A stretch of 64,000 nt of DNA from Chondrocystis sp. NIES-4102 (lineage in GTDB: Bacteria > Cyanobacteriota > Cyanobacteriia > Cyanobacteriales > Xenococcaceae), in the NCBI GenBank assembly GCA_002368355.1, contig AP018281.1:2976001-3040000 (forward strand). Reading direction: 5' to 3'. Within the stretch, counting starts at the first letter, position 1, and every line of letters starts with the position of its first letter. The notes beneath the pieces were generated by a model that had not been told where the DNA came from, did not search any database, and saw only the letters and a list, made by a program, of their open reading frames with translations. Below are positions 1 to 9,563 of the stretch, in pieces. A program made the position numbers and the translations under genes.

Positions 1-1
1 A

Positions 2-1954
2 ACTGTTCGCAACGATGGCACTGGTGACGCGGGTAACTTGCAAGTAAAAACACAAGTTTTAGACTTATCTGATGAAGGAGGAATCACTGGAGTTGTTCAA
101 AACGGTAGAGGAGGGGAGATTGAGCTTGAGGTTGCAGATTCTCTAAGACTAACTAGGGGCGGTAAGATTGTCAGCGATAACCTTGGTGCTGGAGATGGAG
201 GCAGAATTAATATTACTGCTAATAATTTAAACATCAGCGATCGCTCCTACATTAGTACTACTAGTTTTGGTTCGGGTAGAAGCGGTGATATTAATTTAAA
301 TGTCGGTGATTCCCTCGATATTCAAGGGAGTGGATTTAGACAATTTCAACAGGATTTTCAAGCAGCTAGCTTAGATGGAACATTACAACCTGGTACAAAA
401 GGAACAGGTATTTTTATTGGTAGTACTGTTGGAGGCAGAGGTGGTGAGCTTAAGATTCAAACTAACTCTTTAAATTTGACAAGTGGGGGTATTATTTTTA
501 ATCCTATATTTAACAGTGGGATAAGTGGCAACATAGAAATTATTACTAAGGATCTAAATATTGAACAATCCGCCTTGCAAATCAGTTCAGTGACGCAGAG
601 TACTAATGCTGCACAAGGGGGTGACATCATAATTGAGGCTGAAAGGTTGAAGTTGCGCAATGGGGGTACAATTGCCAATGCTACCTACGGTGGTGCGACA
701 GGGGGTAATATTGATATCGCAGCCTCGGAATCCGTTACAATCCAAGACACTCCCCAAGATTCCTTATTATTTACAGGTATTTATTCTAATACCAGTATTG
801 GCAATGGAAATGGGGGCAATATTGATATTACTACTGGCAAGCTCTCTATTCGTCAAGGGATAATTACAAGTAATACAGGTGCATATATTCAGCAGGGCTT
901 AAAATTTGGTGGTGGTGGTGATGGCGGTGATATTTCTATACAAGTAGATGACAGTATAGACATTAGTGGTGTTAGTACGAGTCCTAGAGTTCTGAGCGGT
1001 ATTAGTGCTAGTTCTTTTGGTAATGGGAATGCGGGCAACGTGGATATCTCTACTAGTAAGTTGTCAGTTCGCGATGGCGCAGAAATTTCGGCAGCAGCAT
1101 TAAGTTCTGGTGCAGGAGGTAATTTAACAGTTAATGCCAGTGATTCAATCCAATTATTCGGTGGAACTACACTTAGTGGTCAAAGAAGGGGGGGTTTAGT
1201 GGCAGACTCTGGTAGAGATGGCTTTTTTGAGCAAAGAGGTAGTGGATCTTCGGGAGATATTAAAATTACCACAGGTAACTTAACCATCAGTGAAGGGGCT
1301 AGTATAAATGTTCAAAGTTTGGGGGCAGGGCAAGCTGGCAATTTAAATATTGAGGCTAAAAACACTGTTTTATTAACCAAAGAGGGAACAATTTCGGCTG
1401 CGACTAATTTTAATACTGGAGGGGACATTAACTTAAAAGCTAAAAATTTATTTGTACTGGGAGGAAGTCAATTTATTGCGGATGCTAATGCGGGTCGTGG
1501 TGGCAATATTGATATTAATACTCAGGGATTAATAGTATGTGGTGACTGTCGTCTTAGTGCTAGTGCCGAATTAGGAGTTGATGGAGTGGTAAGAATCAAT
1601 ACCCTTAACCCAGATTCCAACGTAGAAATAGTGGATATGCCTACTAAGTTAACCAAACCTCAAGAAGCAGTAGCTTTAGCTTGTGCTAAAACCAATCAAG
1701 CAAATAGTAGTCAATTGACCATAACTGGACGTGGAGGTTTGCCACCTCGCCCCAATGAAGTTTTAACTAGTGAATCATTGATTAATTTTAATAACTCAAA
1801 TGCTCAATCACAGTCGCAAGAGGATACATTTAACTCACAATTACCAGCACCTGCCCGTAATTGGTATATAAATAGTGCAGGTAAAGTAGTTTTAACCAGC
1901 CAAGCTACTATTAATCCTACTCAATTTAATTCTCTTAACTGTGATGTTCGTTGA
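2..1954 (+). CDS. TpsA-type two-partner secretion exoprotein, C-terminal part (5' end outside window)
   Basis: The frame is open from the first bases of the window, so the gene begins upstream and only about 650 C-terminal residues are seen. They are rich in Gly, Asn, Ser and Thr with repeated GGNIDI / GGDI-like strands about 50-60 residues apart, the pattern of a right-handed beta-helix of the filamentous haemagglutinin class. Near the C-terminus is a CGDC pair and the segment TGRGGLPPRP, which is typical of cyanobacterial TpsA proteins annotated as S-layer family or haemagglutination-activity proteins. The TPS signal domain would be in the missing N-terminus. The stop overlaps the next gene, a TpsB transporter, by 14 bases, which supports an operon and a cognate pair. 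The cargo's role (adhesion, surface layer, contact) cannot be read from this part. Confidence 0.88.
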   Translation, partial: TVRNDGTGDAGNLQVKTQVLDLSDEGGITGVVQNGRGGEIELEVADSLRLTRGGKIVSDNLGAGDGGRINITANNLNISDRSYISTTSFGSGRSGDINLNVGDSLDIQGSGFRQFQQDFQAASLDGTLQPGTKGTGIFIGSTVGGRGGELKIQTNSLNLTSGGIIFNPIFNSGISGNIEIITKDLNIEQSALQISSVTQSTNAAQGGDIIIEAERLKLRNGGTIANATYGGATGGNIDIAASESVTIQDTPQDSLLFTGIYSNTSIGNGNGGNIDITTGKLSIRQGIITSNTGAYIQQGLKFGGGGDGGDISIQVDDSIDISGVSTSPRVLSGISASSFGNGNAGNVDISTSKLSVRDGAEISAAALSSGAGGNLTVNASDSIQLFGGTTLSGQRRGGLVADSGRDGFFEQRGSGSSGDIKITTGNLTISEGASINVQSLGAGQAGNLNIEAKNTVLLTKEGTISAATNFNTGGDINLKAKNLFVLGGSQFIADANAGRGGNIDINTQGLIVCGDCRLSASAELGVDGVVRINTLNPDSNVEIVDMPTKLTKPQEAVALACAKTNQANSSQLTITGRGGLPPRPNEVLTSESLINFNNSNAQSQSQEDTFNSQLPAPARNWYINSAGKVVLTSQATINPTQFNSLNCDVR

Positions 1955-3857
1955 GTTCTATTCCGCACTTATAATTAAGTTAGATCCTTGTTCGAGTAAT
2001 GATCAGTCCTTGATTAATATCGAGCCACAAATAAATAATAATCAGCCAAAGCCAATCAATCATGGGCAAATATGGCGAAGGATTCGGGTAATCTTTATTT
2101 GGCAAGGATCTAAAACTAGTAAAAGCCCGCGAGTTAAAAAACTGAGAGGTATTTTTAGTGGTAGCTTATTCTTGCTACTGATCAACTGTCGTCATCCAAT
2201 TGCAGCGATCGCCCAAACTCCTAATCTGATCACTCCAGATCCTCCTCAAACACCTTCCCCCCAACCATTACCTCAAACAGAACCACCTTTGGATGATTCT
2301 TTAACAACGCCTCCAACCCCAGAATCAGTTTGGGATATACCAGGTAAAATTGTGGTTGAAAAATTTACCTTTCAAGGTAACACTGTTTTTAGCGAAGCCG
2401 AGTTAAATAGTGCGATCGCTCAATTTCGGGGTAAACCTATTTCGTTTGCTCAATTAGTACAAGCAGCTAATACCATTACTAAACTTTATGTTAGCAAAGG
2501 TTATATTACTTCTGGAGCTTATATTCCTGAACAAAATCTCACCAGTGAGGGGATACAAATTCAAGTGGTTGAAGGCAGTTTGGCAGAAATTGTAGTTAAT
2601 GTCACTAAAGGTAGACTAAAAGAAAATTATATTCGCGATCGCCTAGATAGCAAAATTACTACTCCTCTAAATATTAATCAATTACAATCCGCATTACAAT
2701 TACTGCAACTCAACCCCTTAATAGATAATCTCAATGCAGAACTTTCCGCAGGTGTTCAACCTGGAACTAATTCCTTAAGGGTATCCGTCACAGGTGCAGA
2801 TAGTTTTATTGTTAAAACCAAGCTCAATAATAATCGTAATTCTAGTATCGGTACTTTTGAAAGAGCCATCGGGGTACGGGAAAACAACTTATTGGGCATT
2901 GGTGATAGTATTCATTTTAACTACAATAATACCGATGGTAGTCATCAGTATACAGGGGGATATACCTTTCCTCTTAACCCACAAGACGGATCGATTAGCT
3001 TTGACTTTCAAATTACTAATAATCAAATCATCGAACCACCTTTAGATAAAGCGGATATAGATATTAATTCCTATGACTATGATTTAACCTGGCGACAACC
3101 TGTATTTAAACGGGCTACGTCGGAAGTGAGCCAAGAATTAGCCCTTAATCTTACTGCTTCTAAACGAGAAAGCAAAACAACCATTTTAGATACTCCCGAA
3201 AGTCTTTCTCCAGGTACAGATAATCGAGGTATAATCAATACATCAGTATTAAGTTTTGGTCAAGAATGGTTGCAACGTAATCGTACACAGGTGATAGCTG
3301 CCCGTTCACAATTTAATCTTGGTTTGGATGTTTTAGGTGCAAGCAGTAGTGATAGTGAACCTAATGGACAATTTTTTACTTGGCGTGGACAATTTTCTTA
3401 CCTAAGATTATTAACTAAGCCTAAAGGTAATCCTGCTATCGGCTCAACTATTCTGTGGCGTTCAGAATTACAATTAGCTGGCGAGGCTCTAATTCCTACG
3501 GAACAATTTAGTTTAGGTGGTGCGACTAGTGTACGTGGTTATCGGCAAGATGCCTTACTAACAGATAATGGTTTTAGTGCAACTACAGAGTTTAGATTTC
3601 CTATAGCACGTATACCAAAGATCAATGGAACTGTTGAATTTAGTCCTTTTATTGATTTTGGAACTGGTTGGAATAGTGATGGAGAAGCCACAGAATTTAA
3701 TACTTTATTAAGTACAGGTTTTGGTTTCCTATTGCAAACCGAAGATAATTTATCTGCACGTATAGACTGGGGTATTCCTTTGATTAATAATAATTCTCAA
3801 GGGCGTAGTTGGCAGGATAACGGAGTTTATGTGCAATTGGAATACAATTTTTTTTAA
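1941..3857 (+). CDS. TpsB outer-membrane transporter (ShlB/FhaC/HecB family)
   Basis: It would export the upstream TpsA protein across the outer membrane. A hydrophobic signal segment lies unusually far in, at about residues 69-92 (ending near AIAQ), followed by a Pro-rich linker, a POTRA domain at about 133-212 (begins VVEKFTFQGNTVFSEAEL) and a beta-barrel domain to the end. The VRGY motif at about residues 531-534 is the conserved barrel-lumen loop motif of the Omp85/TpsB superfamily, and the chain ends in an aromatic residue (YNFF), as expected for a BAM substrate. The length of 638 residues is normal to slightly long. Starts GTG 1941 or ATG 1944 both overlap the tpsA stop; no better start lies before the signal segment, so the N-terminal 68 residues look real but odd. 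Confidence 0.93.
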   Translation: MMFVEFYSALIIKLDPCSSNDQSLINIEPQINNNQPKPINHGQIWRRIRVIFIWQGSKTSKSPRVKKLRGIFSGSLFLLLINCRHPIAAIAQTPNLITPDPPQTPSPQPLPQTEPPLDDSLTTPPTPESVWDIPGKIVVEKFTFQGNTVFSEAELNSAIAQFRGKPISFAQLVQAANTITKLYVSKGYITSGAYIPEQNLTSEGIQIQVVEGSLAEIVVNVTKGRLKENYIRDRLDSKITTPLNINQLQSALQLLQLNPLIDNLNAELSAGVQPGTNSLRVSVTGADSFIVKTKLNNNRNSSIGTFERAIGVRENNLLGIGDSIHFNYNNTDGSHQYTGGYTFPLNPQDGSISFDFQITNNQIIEPPLDKADIDINSYDYDLTWRQPVFKRATSEVSQELALNLTASKRESKTTILDTPESLSPGTDNRGIINTSVLSFGQEWLQRNRTQVIAARSQFNLGLDVLGASSSDSEPNGQFFTWRGQFSYLRLLTKPKGNPAIGSTILWRSELQLAGEALIPTEQFSLGGATSVRGYRQDALLTDNGFSATTEFRFPIARIPKINGTVEFSPFIDFGTGWNSDGEATEFNTLLSTGFGFLLQTEDNLSARIDWGIPLINNNSQGRSWQDNGVYVQLEYNFF

Positions 3858-3910
3858 GTCATATTCAGCCTATAGCATTAGAGATTTAATGTTGCTGCAA
3901 TACTGTTTAT

Positions 3911-3974
3911 AGGTAGTAGGTAGTGGGGGTTTGGATAATCCCACAAGGGGACAATCTAGGTAGTAGGTAATAAT
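3911..3974. repeat. GGTAGTA heptamer cluster with a shared 19-bp motif
   Basis: The spacer after tpsB holds heptamer-like GGTAGTA units (3911-3925 and 3959-3969) around the phrase AATCCCACAAGGGGACAAT at 3937-3955. The same 19 bases recur at 9196-9214, again next to GGTAGTA-like units, so this is a dispersed intergenic element and not a gene. A short AAAAGCT heptamer pair follows at about 3997-4013. Confidence 0.6.
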
Positions 3975-4135
3975 AATCACTGATCGCGCTAGCAATTAAA
4001 AGCTAAAAGCTAAAACTTAAAAAATATCCCTTAATTATCTAATATTGCTATATATGTAATATTTACCCCTTGGCTATAAATAGAAAATTGATTATTTTTC
4101 CTTTAATCTTTTGTTAAGCCTATCCACCATGATTG

Positions 4136-6811
4136 ATGCAAAAAATCCAAGATAATATGAAGCGTCGTATTCTACTTATAATCATTTCAGCTTGGTTAGC
4201 TATCACCTTGCATCTACCAGTGCAATCTCAAACAACACAGGGGTTAGAGTTGGCTTTAAAGGCACAGGAATTATATCAAGCAGGAAAACTAAGCCAAGCT
4301 GCAACTACCTGGGAACAAGCAGCGATCGCGTATCAAGAACAGGGCGATCACGAAGCTAGTAATAAGAGTTTAATTAATCAAGCCCAGGTATTGCAAGATT
4401 TAGGATTTTATCCCAAAGCCTGTAATGTTTTACTTGAAGCCTTTGAATTGGCAAATCCTGACTGTAGTCAGCAGCAAATTGAGCAGTTAATTGTAAATTA
4501 TAATCAATCTTCTCTCACCAGCATTGACGCTATTGGGTTACGCAGTTTAGGAGAAGTATTAAGACGCAGAGGTAATTTTAGTCAAGCTAAAACAATCTTG
4601 CAGATTAGTAAAGCAGCTAGTAAAGATTCTACCCAGTTACCAGCAACTTTATTGGCACTGGGTAATGTAGAACAAGCATTAGGTGATCAAATACGCGATC
4701 GCCTCAGTTATGATAAAATTACCGAAATTATTGATCGTCAGGATGTTAAGATTGCCCTCAATCCTTATAGGCAGGCTATTGTAGCTTATGATCAACTGGC
4801 TGCGACTGATCAGGCTCTACCTTTAACTCAAATTCAGGCACAGCTTAATTATTTATCTTTATCAATTGAAATAGAAAACTGGTGGCAACAACAAATAAGT
4901 AGGCGTATAAAATCTTGGCAAAGGCTAGAACAAACATCTTCAATTACAGCAGCCAATAATTTCTCTACTGCACTTATTGCCAACTTAAGACAAACTCAAA
5001 ATACTTTAATTAATAATATTGATAGGCATTGGCAGCAATTACCCCCTACTCATCAGGGAATTTATGCGCAAATTAACTACGCAAAAAATTTAAATGAATT
5101 AGGAAAAGATACTAAAGTTGAAGCTATTCTACAAAAGGCGTTGCAACAAGCTCAAAGCATTAAAGATAAAGTAGGCGAAAGCTATGTTATGGGATATTTA
5201 GCCCAATATTATGCTAAAGTCGGCAAAATTGAACAAGGCATCGCTTTAACGGATCAGGCTTTAAGATTAGCTGAAGCAGAAAACATGAATACTGATGTTA
5301 GGGAAATCAGTTATCTTTGGCAATCTCAGATGGGACAATTATTAGAAAAACAGGGTAATATTCCAGAAGCGATCGCAGCTTATACTACTGCTTTTAATAC
5401 TCTTCAGTCTCTACGTACTGATTTGAATGCTAATAATCAAGTGGTACAATTTGACTTTCGCCAAGAGGTTAAACCTGTCTACCTGCAATTAGCTAATTTA
5501 TTACTCAAGACAGACAATCAGCCCCTAGCACTCAAATCCTTAGCCTCACTAAATTTAACCCTTGCTCCAGATATTACTACAAATATTGCTAATGATTCTA
5601 ATTTAGAGTTAGCACGACAAGTAATTGAATCCTTACAATTAGCAGAATTAGATAACTTTTTTCAAGATCCTTGTTTAGAAACTGCCAATAATACTGTTAC
5701 CATTGATGATTTAGATTCCCAAGCTGCGGTAATTTATCCCATTGTTTTAAGCGATCGCTTGGAAGTGCTTTTATCTACACCTGGTAAACCATTACAGAAA
5801 TTTACAACTCCTATTGGCGAAGCGCAAGTTAATCAAACATTAGATCTGCTTTACGATAGTCTTTATAATCAAAGTATTGATAATTCAGCCGTAAACATTC
5901 TTAATACGATTCCTCTTAATCCTCAAGAATTGGAAGCTAATACCAAAACTTTATTACCAATTTTGCAACAAGTTCATGATTGGTTGATTACACCTTTAGA
6001 AACGCAATTGCAAGCGCAACAAATTACTACCCTAGTGTTTGTCTTAAATGGACAATTACAAAATGTACCAATGGCAGCACTGTATAATGGTCAGCAATAT
6101 CTCTTGGAACAGTATAGTATTGCTATAGCACCAAGTTTGCAGTTGATTAATACCAATTCATCACCGAGGGATAAAGTAAAAGTATTAGCTGCAGGGTTAA
6201 CAGAACAAGTAGAAATCCAAGGAGAAATCTTTCCTGCCCTAATTAATGTACCGCAAGAATTAAACGAGATTAAGTCAATTTTTCCCCAGTCGCAACAACT
6301 ATTAAATCAGGAATTTACTGTAAGTACTGTAGAACAACAATTACAAGCAGGTTTTCCAGTAATTCATTTAGCAACCCATGCAGTTTTTAGTTCAGATCCC
6401 CAACAAACATTTATTGTCACGGGCGATCGCCATGTAATCGATATTAATGCCTTAAATACCCTACTTAATAGTAATAACTCGATAAAACCCGAACTAATTG
6501 TTCTTAGTGCTTGTGATACAGCTACAGGTGATGAACGGGCTACTTTAGGTTTAGCTGGGGTTGCAGTACGTTCTGGCAGTAGTACTCTTGCATCTCTTTG
6601 GTCGGTTGGCGACGCTTCCACGGCTCAATTAATGAGTGAATTTTACCGTGAGTTTAATAACCCACAAGTTAAGAAAGTCGAAGCCTTAAGACAAGCTCAA
6701 TTATCCCTGATCCACTCTCTTAAGGATAATCCCCCCGTCCCTGAACTTCAGCAATTACCACCCCATCCTTATTATTGGGCTGCTTACGTATTAGTCGGGA
6801 ATTGGCAGTAG
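4136..6811 (+). CDS. Exported TPR-CHAT domain protein (caspase-like peptidase family)
   Basis: About 890 residues. A basic, hydrophobic signal sequence begins at MKRRILL (ATG 4157) and ends near VQSQ, so 4157 may be the real start; ATG 4136 and TTG 4133 are upstream in frame and no Shine-Dalgarno decides. The middle (about 30-460) is helical with TPR-like units (for example AQELYQAGKLSQAATTWEQA). The C-terminal third is a CHAT domain, a clan CD cysteine-peptidase fold related to caspases and separase. The catalytic pair is visible: His in HLATHA (about H748) and Cys in LSACDT (about C793), followed by the family's GLAGVAVRSGSSTLASLW segment. The position just downstream of the TpsA/TpsB pair on the same strand suggests a link to exoprotein processing or control, which is inference. 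The substrate is unknown. Confidence 0.9.
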   Translation: MQKIQDNMKRRILLIIISAWLAITLHLPVQSQTTQGLELALKAQELYQAGKLSQAATTWEQAAIAYQEQGDHEASNKSLINQAQVLQDLGFYPKACNVLLEAFELANPDCSQQQIEQLIVNYNQSSLTSIDAIGLRSLGEVLRRRGNFSQAKTILQISKAASKDSTQLPATLLALGNVEQALGDQIRDRLSYDKITEIIDRQDVKIALNPYRQAIVAYDQLAATDQALPLTQIQAQLNYLSLSIEIENWWQQQISRRIKSWQRLEQTSSITAANNFSTALIANLRQTQNTLINNIDRHWQQLPPTHQGIYAQINYAKNLNELGKDTKVEAILQKALQQAQSIKDKVGESYVMGYLAQYYAKVGKIEQGIALTDQALRLAEAENMNTDVREISYLWQSQMGQLLEKQGNIPEAIAAYTTAFNTLQSLRTDLNANNQVVQFDFRQEVKPVYLQLANLLLKTDNQPLALKSLASLNLTLAPDITTNIANDSNLELARQVIESLQLAELDNFFQDPCLETANNTVTIDDLDSQAAVIYPIVLSDRLEVLLSTPGKPLQKFTTPIGEAQVNQTLDLLYDSLYNQSIDNSAVNILNTIPLNPQELEANTKTLLPILQQVHDWLITPLETQLQAQQITTLVFVLNGQLQNVPMAALYNGQQYLLEQYSIAIAPSLQLINTNSSPRDKVKVLAAGLTEQVEIQGEIFPALINVPQELNEIKSIFPQSQQLLNQEFTVSTVEQQLQAGFPVIHLATHAVFSSDPQQTFIVTGDRHVIDINALNTLLNSNNSIKPELIVLSACDTATGDERATLGLAGVAVRSGSSTLASLWSVGDASTAQLMSEFYREFNNPQVKKVEALRQAQLSLIHSLKDNPPVPELQQLPPHPYYWAAYVLVGNWQ

Positions 6812-6820
6812 TTGTAACCT

Positions 6821-7783
6821 TTATGATCGTTGTGGTTGATAAATTTTACCATAGGCGCGATCGCTTTTTATTTCTACTACCAAGTCTACTAGTTCAGGAT
6901 TACTAATTAAGGGTTTAATAAATAATTCTGGATGTAAAGATTTCCAGAAATATTCCACAAAGCGAGTAATTTCTGCGTCTGTCATACCTGTTTTCCCAAG
7001 AGCGATCATTTTATGTTCTGCTTCTTTGCGCCATTGGATACTTAAGCGATAATCTTCGGGGTTAAAAACAATTAAGCGATCTAATTTCGCCCACAAAGGT
7101 AGATAAGCCTCTAGACGCTGATTATTAACCAATGCAAACTCTTGATCTTCTGGGGTAATAATTGGTGGGGGAGGATCGCTAAAACAATCAGGTGGAATTG
7201 GGCGCACCCCTACAAACCAGCCCTCAAACAACAAAATATCTGGCTTAAAAATAGTTTCTGCTTCACTGCGATCGCCTGCACCATTAAAAAGGGATTTATC
7301 AAAACGTGGTAATGAAATCTCGCTCTTTTCATCTCCTTCCAAACATTGGTTTAATACATCCAATCCCAACTTCAGATCATGTGTACCAGGAGGGCCTCGC
7401 CAAATTAAACGTGCATCCTGCTGTTGTAATTGTTTCCTTTCCTCGTAGGTAAGATATAAATCATCTATCGAAAGACAAGCAACGCTATAGCCTAGGTAAT
7501 GGAGAATTAATTTTAAAATCAGACAAAAAGTAGTTTTACCTGTTCCTTGTCCCCCTAAAACCCCTTGAATTAAGGTTCTGTTTAATTTTTCTCTCTCTAA
7601 GGATATATCCAGTGCTATCGGCAGCCATAGCCGTTCTAAATTAGTTAAAATATCCTGCTTATTTAATAAACCCAAGCTATTTGATAGCTTCACTACTTCA
7701 GAATATAAACTCAAAAAAAACGGCGAATTAGCCCCTTGAAGCAATATCTGGAAACATTGATTATTTCTCACATCATCAACCAT
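6821..7783 (-). CDS. glyK: D-glycerate 3-kinase, plant/cyanobacterial GLYK type
   Basis: This 320-residue P-loop kinase would phosphorylate D-glycerate to 3-phosphoglycerate, the last step of photorespiration, returning carbon to the Calvin cycle in the cytoplasm. Walker A is GGQGTGKT at residues 77-84. The GPPGTHD segment at 130-136 is a recognisable mark of the GLYK family, and LLFEGWFVGVRP corresponds to the second conserved block. It is related to bacterial YggC and yeast Tda10 kinases, so the substrate rests on family resemblance. It faces the CHAT gene tail-to-tail with 9 bases between stops. The Ycf20 gene is 24 bases upstream on the same strand and may be cotranscribed. Confidence 0.85.
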   Translation of the reverse strand: MVDDVRNNQCFQILLQGANSPFFLSLYSEVVKLSNSLGLLNKQDILTNLERLWLPIALDISLEREKLNRTLIQGVLGGQGTGKTTFCLILKLILHYLGYSVACLSIDDLYLTYEERKQLQQQDARLIWRGPPGTHDLKLGLDVLNQCLEGDEKSEISLPRFDKSLFNGAGDRSEAETIFKPDILLFEGWFVGVRPIPPDCFSDPPPPIITPEDQEFALVNNQRLEAYLPLWAKLDRLIVFNPEDYRLSIQWRKEAEHKMIALGKTGMTDAEITRFVEYFWKSLHPELFIKPLISNPELVDLVVEIKSDRAYGKIYQPQRS

Positions 7784-7807
7784 TTATTATTGGTGATTTC
7801 TTACTAC

Positions 7808-8161
7808 TTACGATCCCAATTTAAAGGCTTCTAAAAATAAATTGTAAGTCAGACCAATTCTAAATAAATTTAAAATATCAATCCAGAGTGAGGAACGGAC
7901 AGGAATAGTAACAATTGCCTGACGATTTCGACGACTATAAACAAATCTACTCATCAATTCCGTACAAACCAAGACAATTGCTGCTGCTACAATATCCCAA
8001 ACTGCATCTTGTCCGAGGGTAGTAGCGATCGCCGATCCCATAAAAAATCCGAATAAAATGCTAATAAAACTTAGAGCAATACGTCGCCAAGGATTACTAA
8101 ATAATAATTCTAGACGTGCGCCAGTTAAATCAACTAAAGCATTTATGCGCGTACGTTGCAT
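7808..8161 (-). CDS. ycf20: Ycf20-like protein (DUF565)
   Basis: This 117-residue membrane protein has the Ycf20 layout: a short N-terminal helix (TGARLELLFSNPWRRIAL), a hydrophobic glycine-containing segment (SFISILFGFFMGSAIATTLG), a second hydrophobic segment, and the C-terminal block NLFRIGLTYNLFLEAFKLGS typical of the family. Ycf20 is encoded by some algal plastids and most cyanobacteria; plant and algal homologues have been linked to photoprotective quenching, but the molecular activity is not established. It lies 17 bases downstream of the DUF3611 gene and 24 bases upstream of glyK, all on the same strand, so a three-gene unit is likely. Confidence 0.85.
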   Translation of the reverse strand: MQRTRINALVDLTGARLELLFSNPWRRIALSFISILFGFFMGSAIATTLGQDAVWDIVAAAIVLVCTELMSRFVYSRRNRQAIVTIPVRSSLWIDILNLFRIGLTYNLFLEAFKLGS

Positions 8162-8178
8162 GATTATCTATTGAGCAA

Positions 8179-8790
8179 TTATTTCCTATCAAGACGGCTT
8201 AAAATCCACAGGGAAGTTACTATACCTGCAAAATGGGCAGTAATAATGTGCATATTAGCCTGAATAATCAAAATATCCAGAGAATTGACAAATTCAGAAT
8301 TAGTTTGATTGTTAAAAACCTTAGCAGGGTCAAAAACTAACACTTTAGAAAGCACTAACCCAGCAATGGTTTCTGCCCCCAAGATAGTTAATAACATCCC
8401 CACCAGACTAGTAATTACAGAAATTTGAACTATTTTAATAGTCGTAGATTTTTTGGGTGGAGTTGTACCCGCAGTGGCAAATTGCCTAGACATTTTACTG
8501 TATCTAAAAGCAATACTAATTACTACAATCAAACATATCAAACCACAAACAGCACAAAACAAACTAAAATTAATCCCAGGATTATTGCGTTCTGCTCGAT
8601 TCGTGATTGCTAAAGCTAAGGTAACAGCAGATACAATTCCCAAAATCAACTGAATCCAGAAGCCAGCTAAACCACCCCATCTTAAGGTAGTAGCCACCTC
8701 CCGCATCCGCGCTGATTTAGAGGCAGGAGCAGTGTAATTACTGCCATTAGCACGCTCAGAAAAAGGCGTAATTTCGGATTCTTTAGTCAT
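8179..8790 (-). CDS. DUF3611 family membrane protein
   Basis: The 203-residue product has a polar N-terminus and four hydrophobic segments (around 38-62, 75-96, 124-147 and 178-198). The pattern MREVATTLRWGGLAGFWIQL followed by RYSKMSRQ resembles DUF3611 proteins found in cyanobacteria and plant chloroplasts. No catalytic motif is seen and the function is unknown. It is the first gene of the run with ycf20 and glyK; upstream there is a long spacer with repeats leading to rnpB. Confidence 0.75.
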   Translation of the reverse strand: MTKESEITPFSERANGSNYTAPASKSARMREVATTLRWGGLAGFWIQLILGIVSAVTLALAITNRAERNNPGINFSLFCAVCGLICLIVVISIAFRYSKMSRQFATAGTTPPKKSTTIKIVQISVITSLVGMLLTILGAETIAGLVLSKVLVFDPAKVFNNQTNSEFVNSLDILIIQANMHIITAHFAGIVTSLWILSRLDRK

Positions 8791-9563
8791 AGTTAAGCTT
8801 CCTCAGTGCAAGAAATCAATAATTATAGATGTTATTTAATTTAGTTTAGATATTAATTTTAAGGTTATATATCAATTAAATATTGACATTCATCTAACTA
8901 TAGGTGTGGTAATTTTTGATTCGACCCAAATTAACTAGATATGTCAGAGATTACTCCGCGCCCTCAACAACTTCGCGCTGCTCTGACAATTGGTCAAGAA
9001 CCTCTCCCCATCATAGCTTAGTCCATAATCAAATATGATTAAAGCGATCGCCTAAGAAGATATAAGAGTTATTATCTGTTAAATTTAATCAGTTGCAGCT
9101 AGGATAAGTAAACTTGTCCACCTTCAAAAGGTAACTTATATAATATGAACTATTTGAATGTTGGCTACAAATAGAACGGTTTTTAGGTAGTAAGTAATCC
9201 CACAAGGGGACAATGTAAGTAATAGATTTTTTTAGACTCCTGACTCCTGACTCCCCTCTCCTAACTACTTATAAATTCGTAGCATTCTTTTGTGTATTTC
9301 ATATAAAATATGACCGCAGAAATTACAGCATTTAGATAACGGCAATCAGCTATCCTGGCGTGAAGCTTTACTAATACAAACTGTGCTTTATTTCTCTTAT
9401 TTTAGATTCTTTTATCTTTTTAGCTAGTCTAAGTTTTTACACTGCCATCTTATAGGGTTGGGTGTATATTGCGCTGACTAGGTGTTATTTTTCTTTGATC
9501 GCTATTATTCCGATTGCTCAAGCACGGGGGTCTTCTTGCTGACACCTGATAAACTAGATTATA
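8791..9563. other. Long spacer between the DUF3611 gene and rnpB
   Basis: About 770 bases with no convincing gene. It holds a copy of the 19-bp motif AATCCCACAAGGGGACAAT (9196-9214), a CTCCTGA heptamer run (9237-9262) and scattered AT-rich DNA. A 26-codon open frame at 8941-9021 (MSEITPRPQQ...) and a 38-codon frame ending near 9429 look like decayed or chance coding. The promoter of rnpB must lie at its right end, but I could not assign -35 and -10 boxes with confidence. Confidence 0.5.
9237..9262. repeat. CTCCTGA heptamer repeat, short run
   Basis: Two perfect CTCCTGA units (9237-9250) followed by degenerate units. The same heptamer forms the larger runs at 14437-14545 and 30211-30280. Confidence 0.7.

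Noticed and set aside
8941-9021. A 26-codon open frame (MSEITPRPQQ...) as a gene
   Set aside because: It has no Shine-Dalgarno, no family likeness and no membrane helix; it may be a truncated gene start but cannot be supported.
9309-9429. A coding remnant in the spacer before rnpB
   Set aside because: A short amphipathic-looking frame is present but starts after a stop and has no match that I can name.
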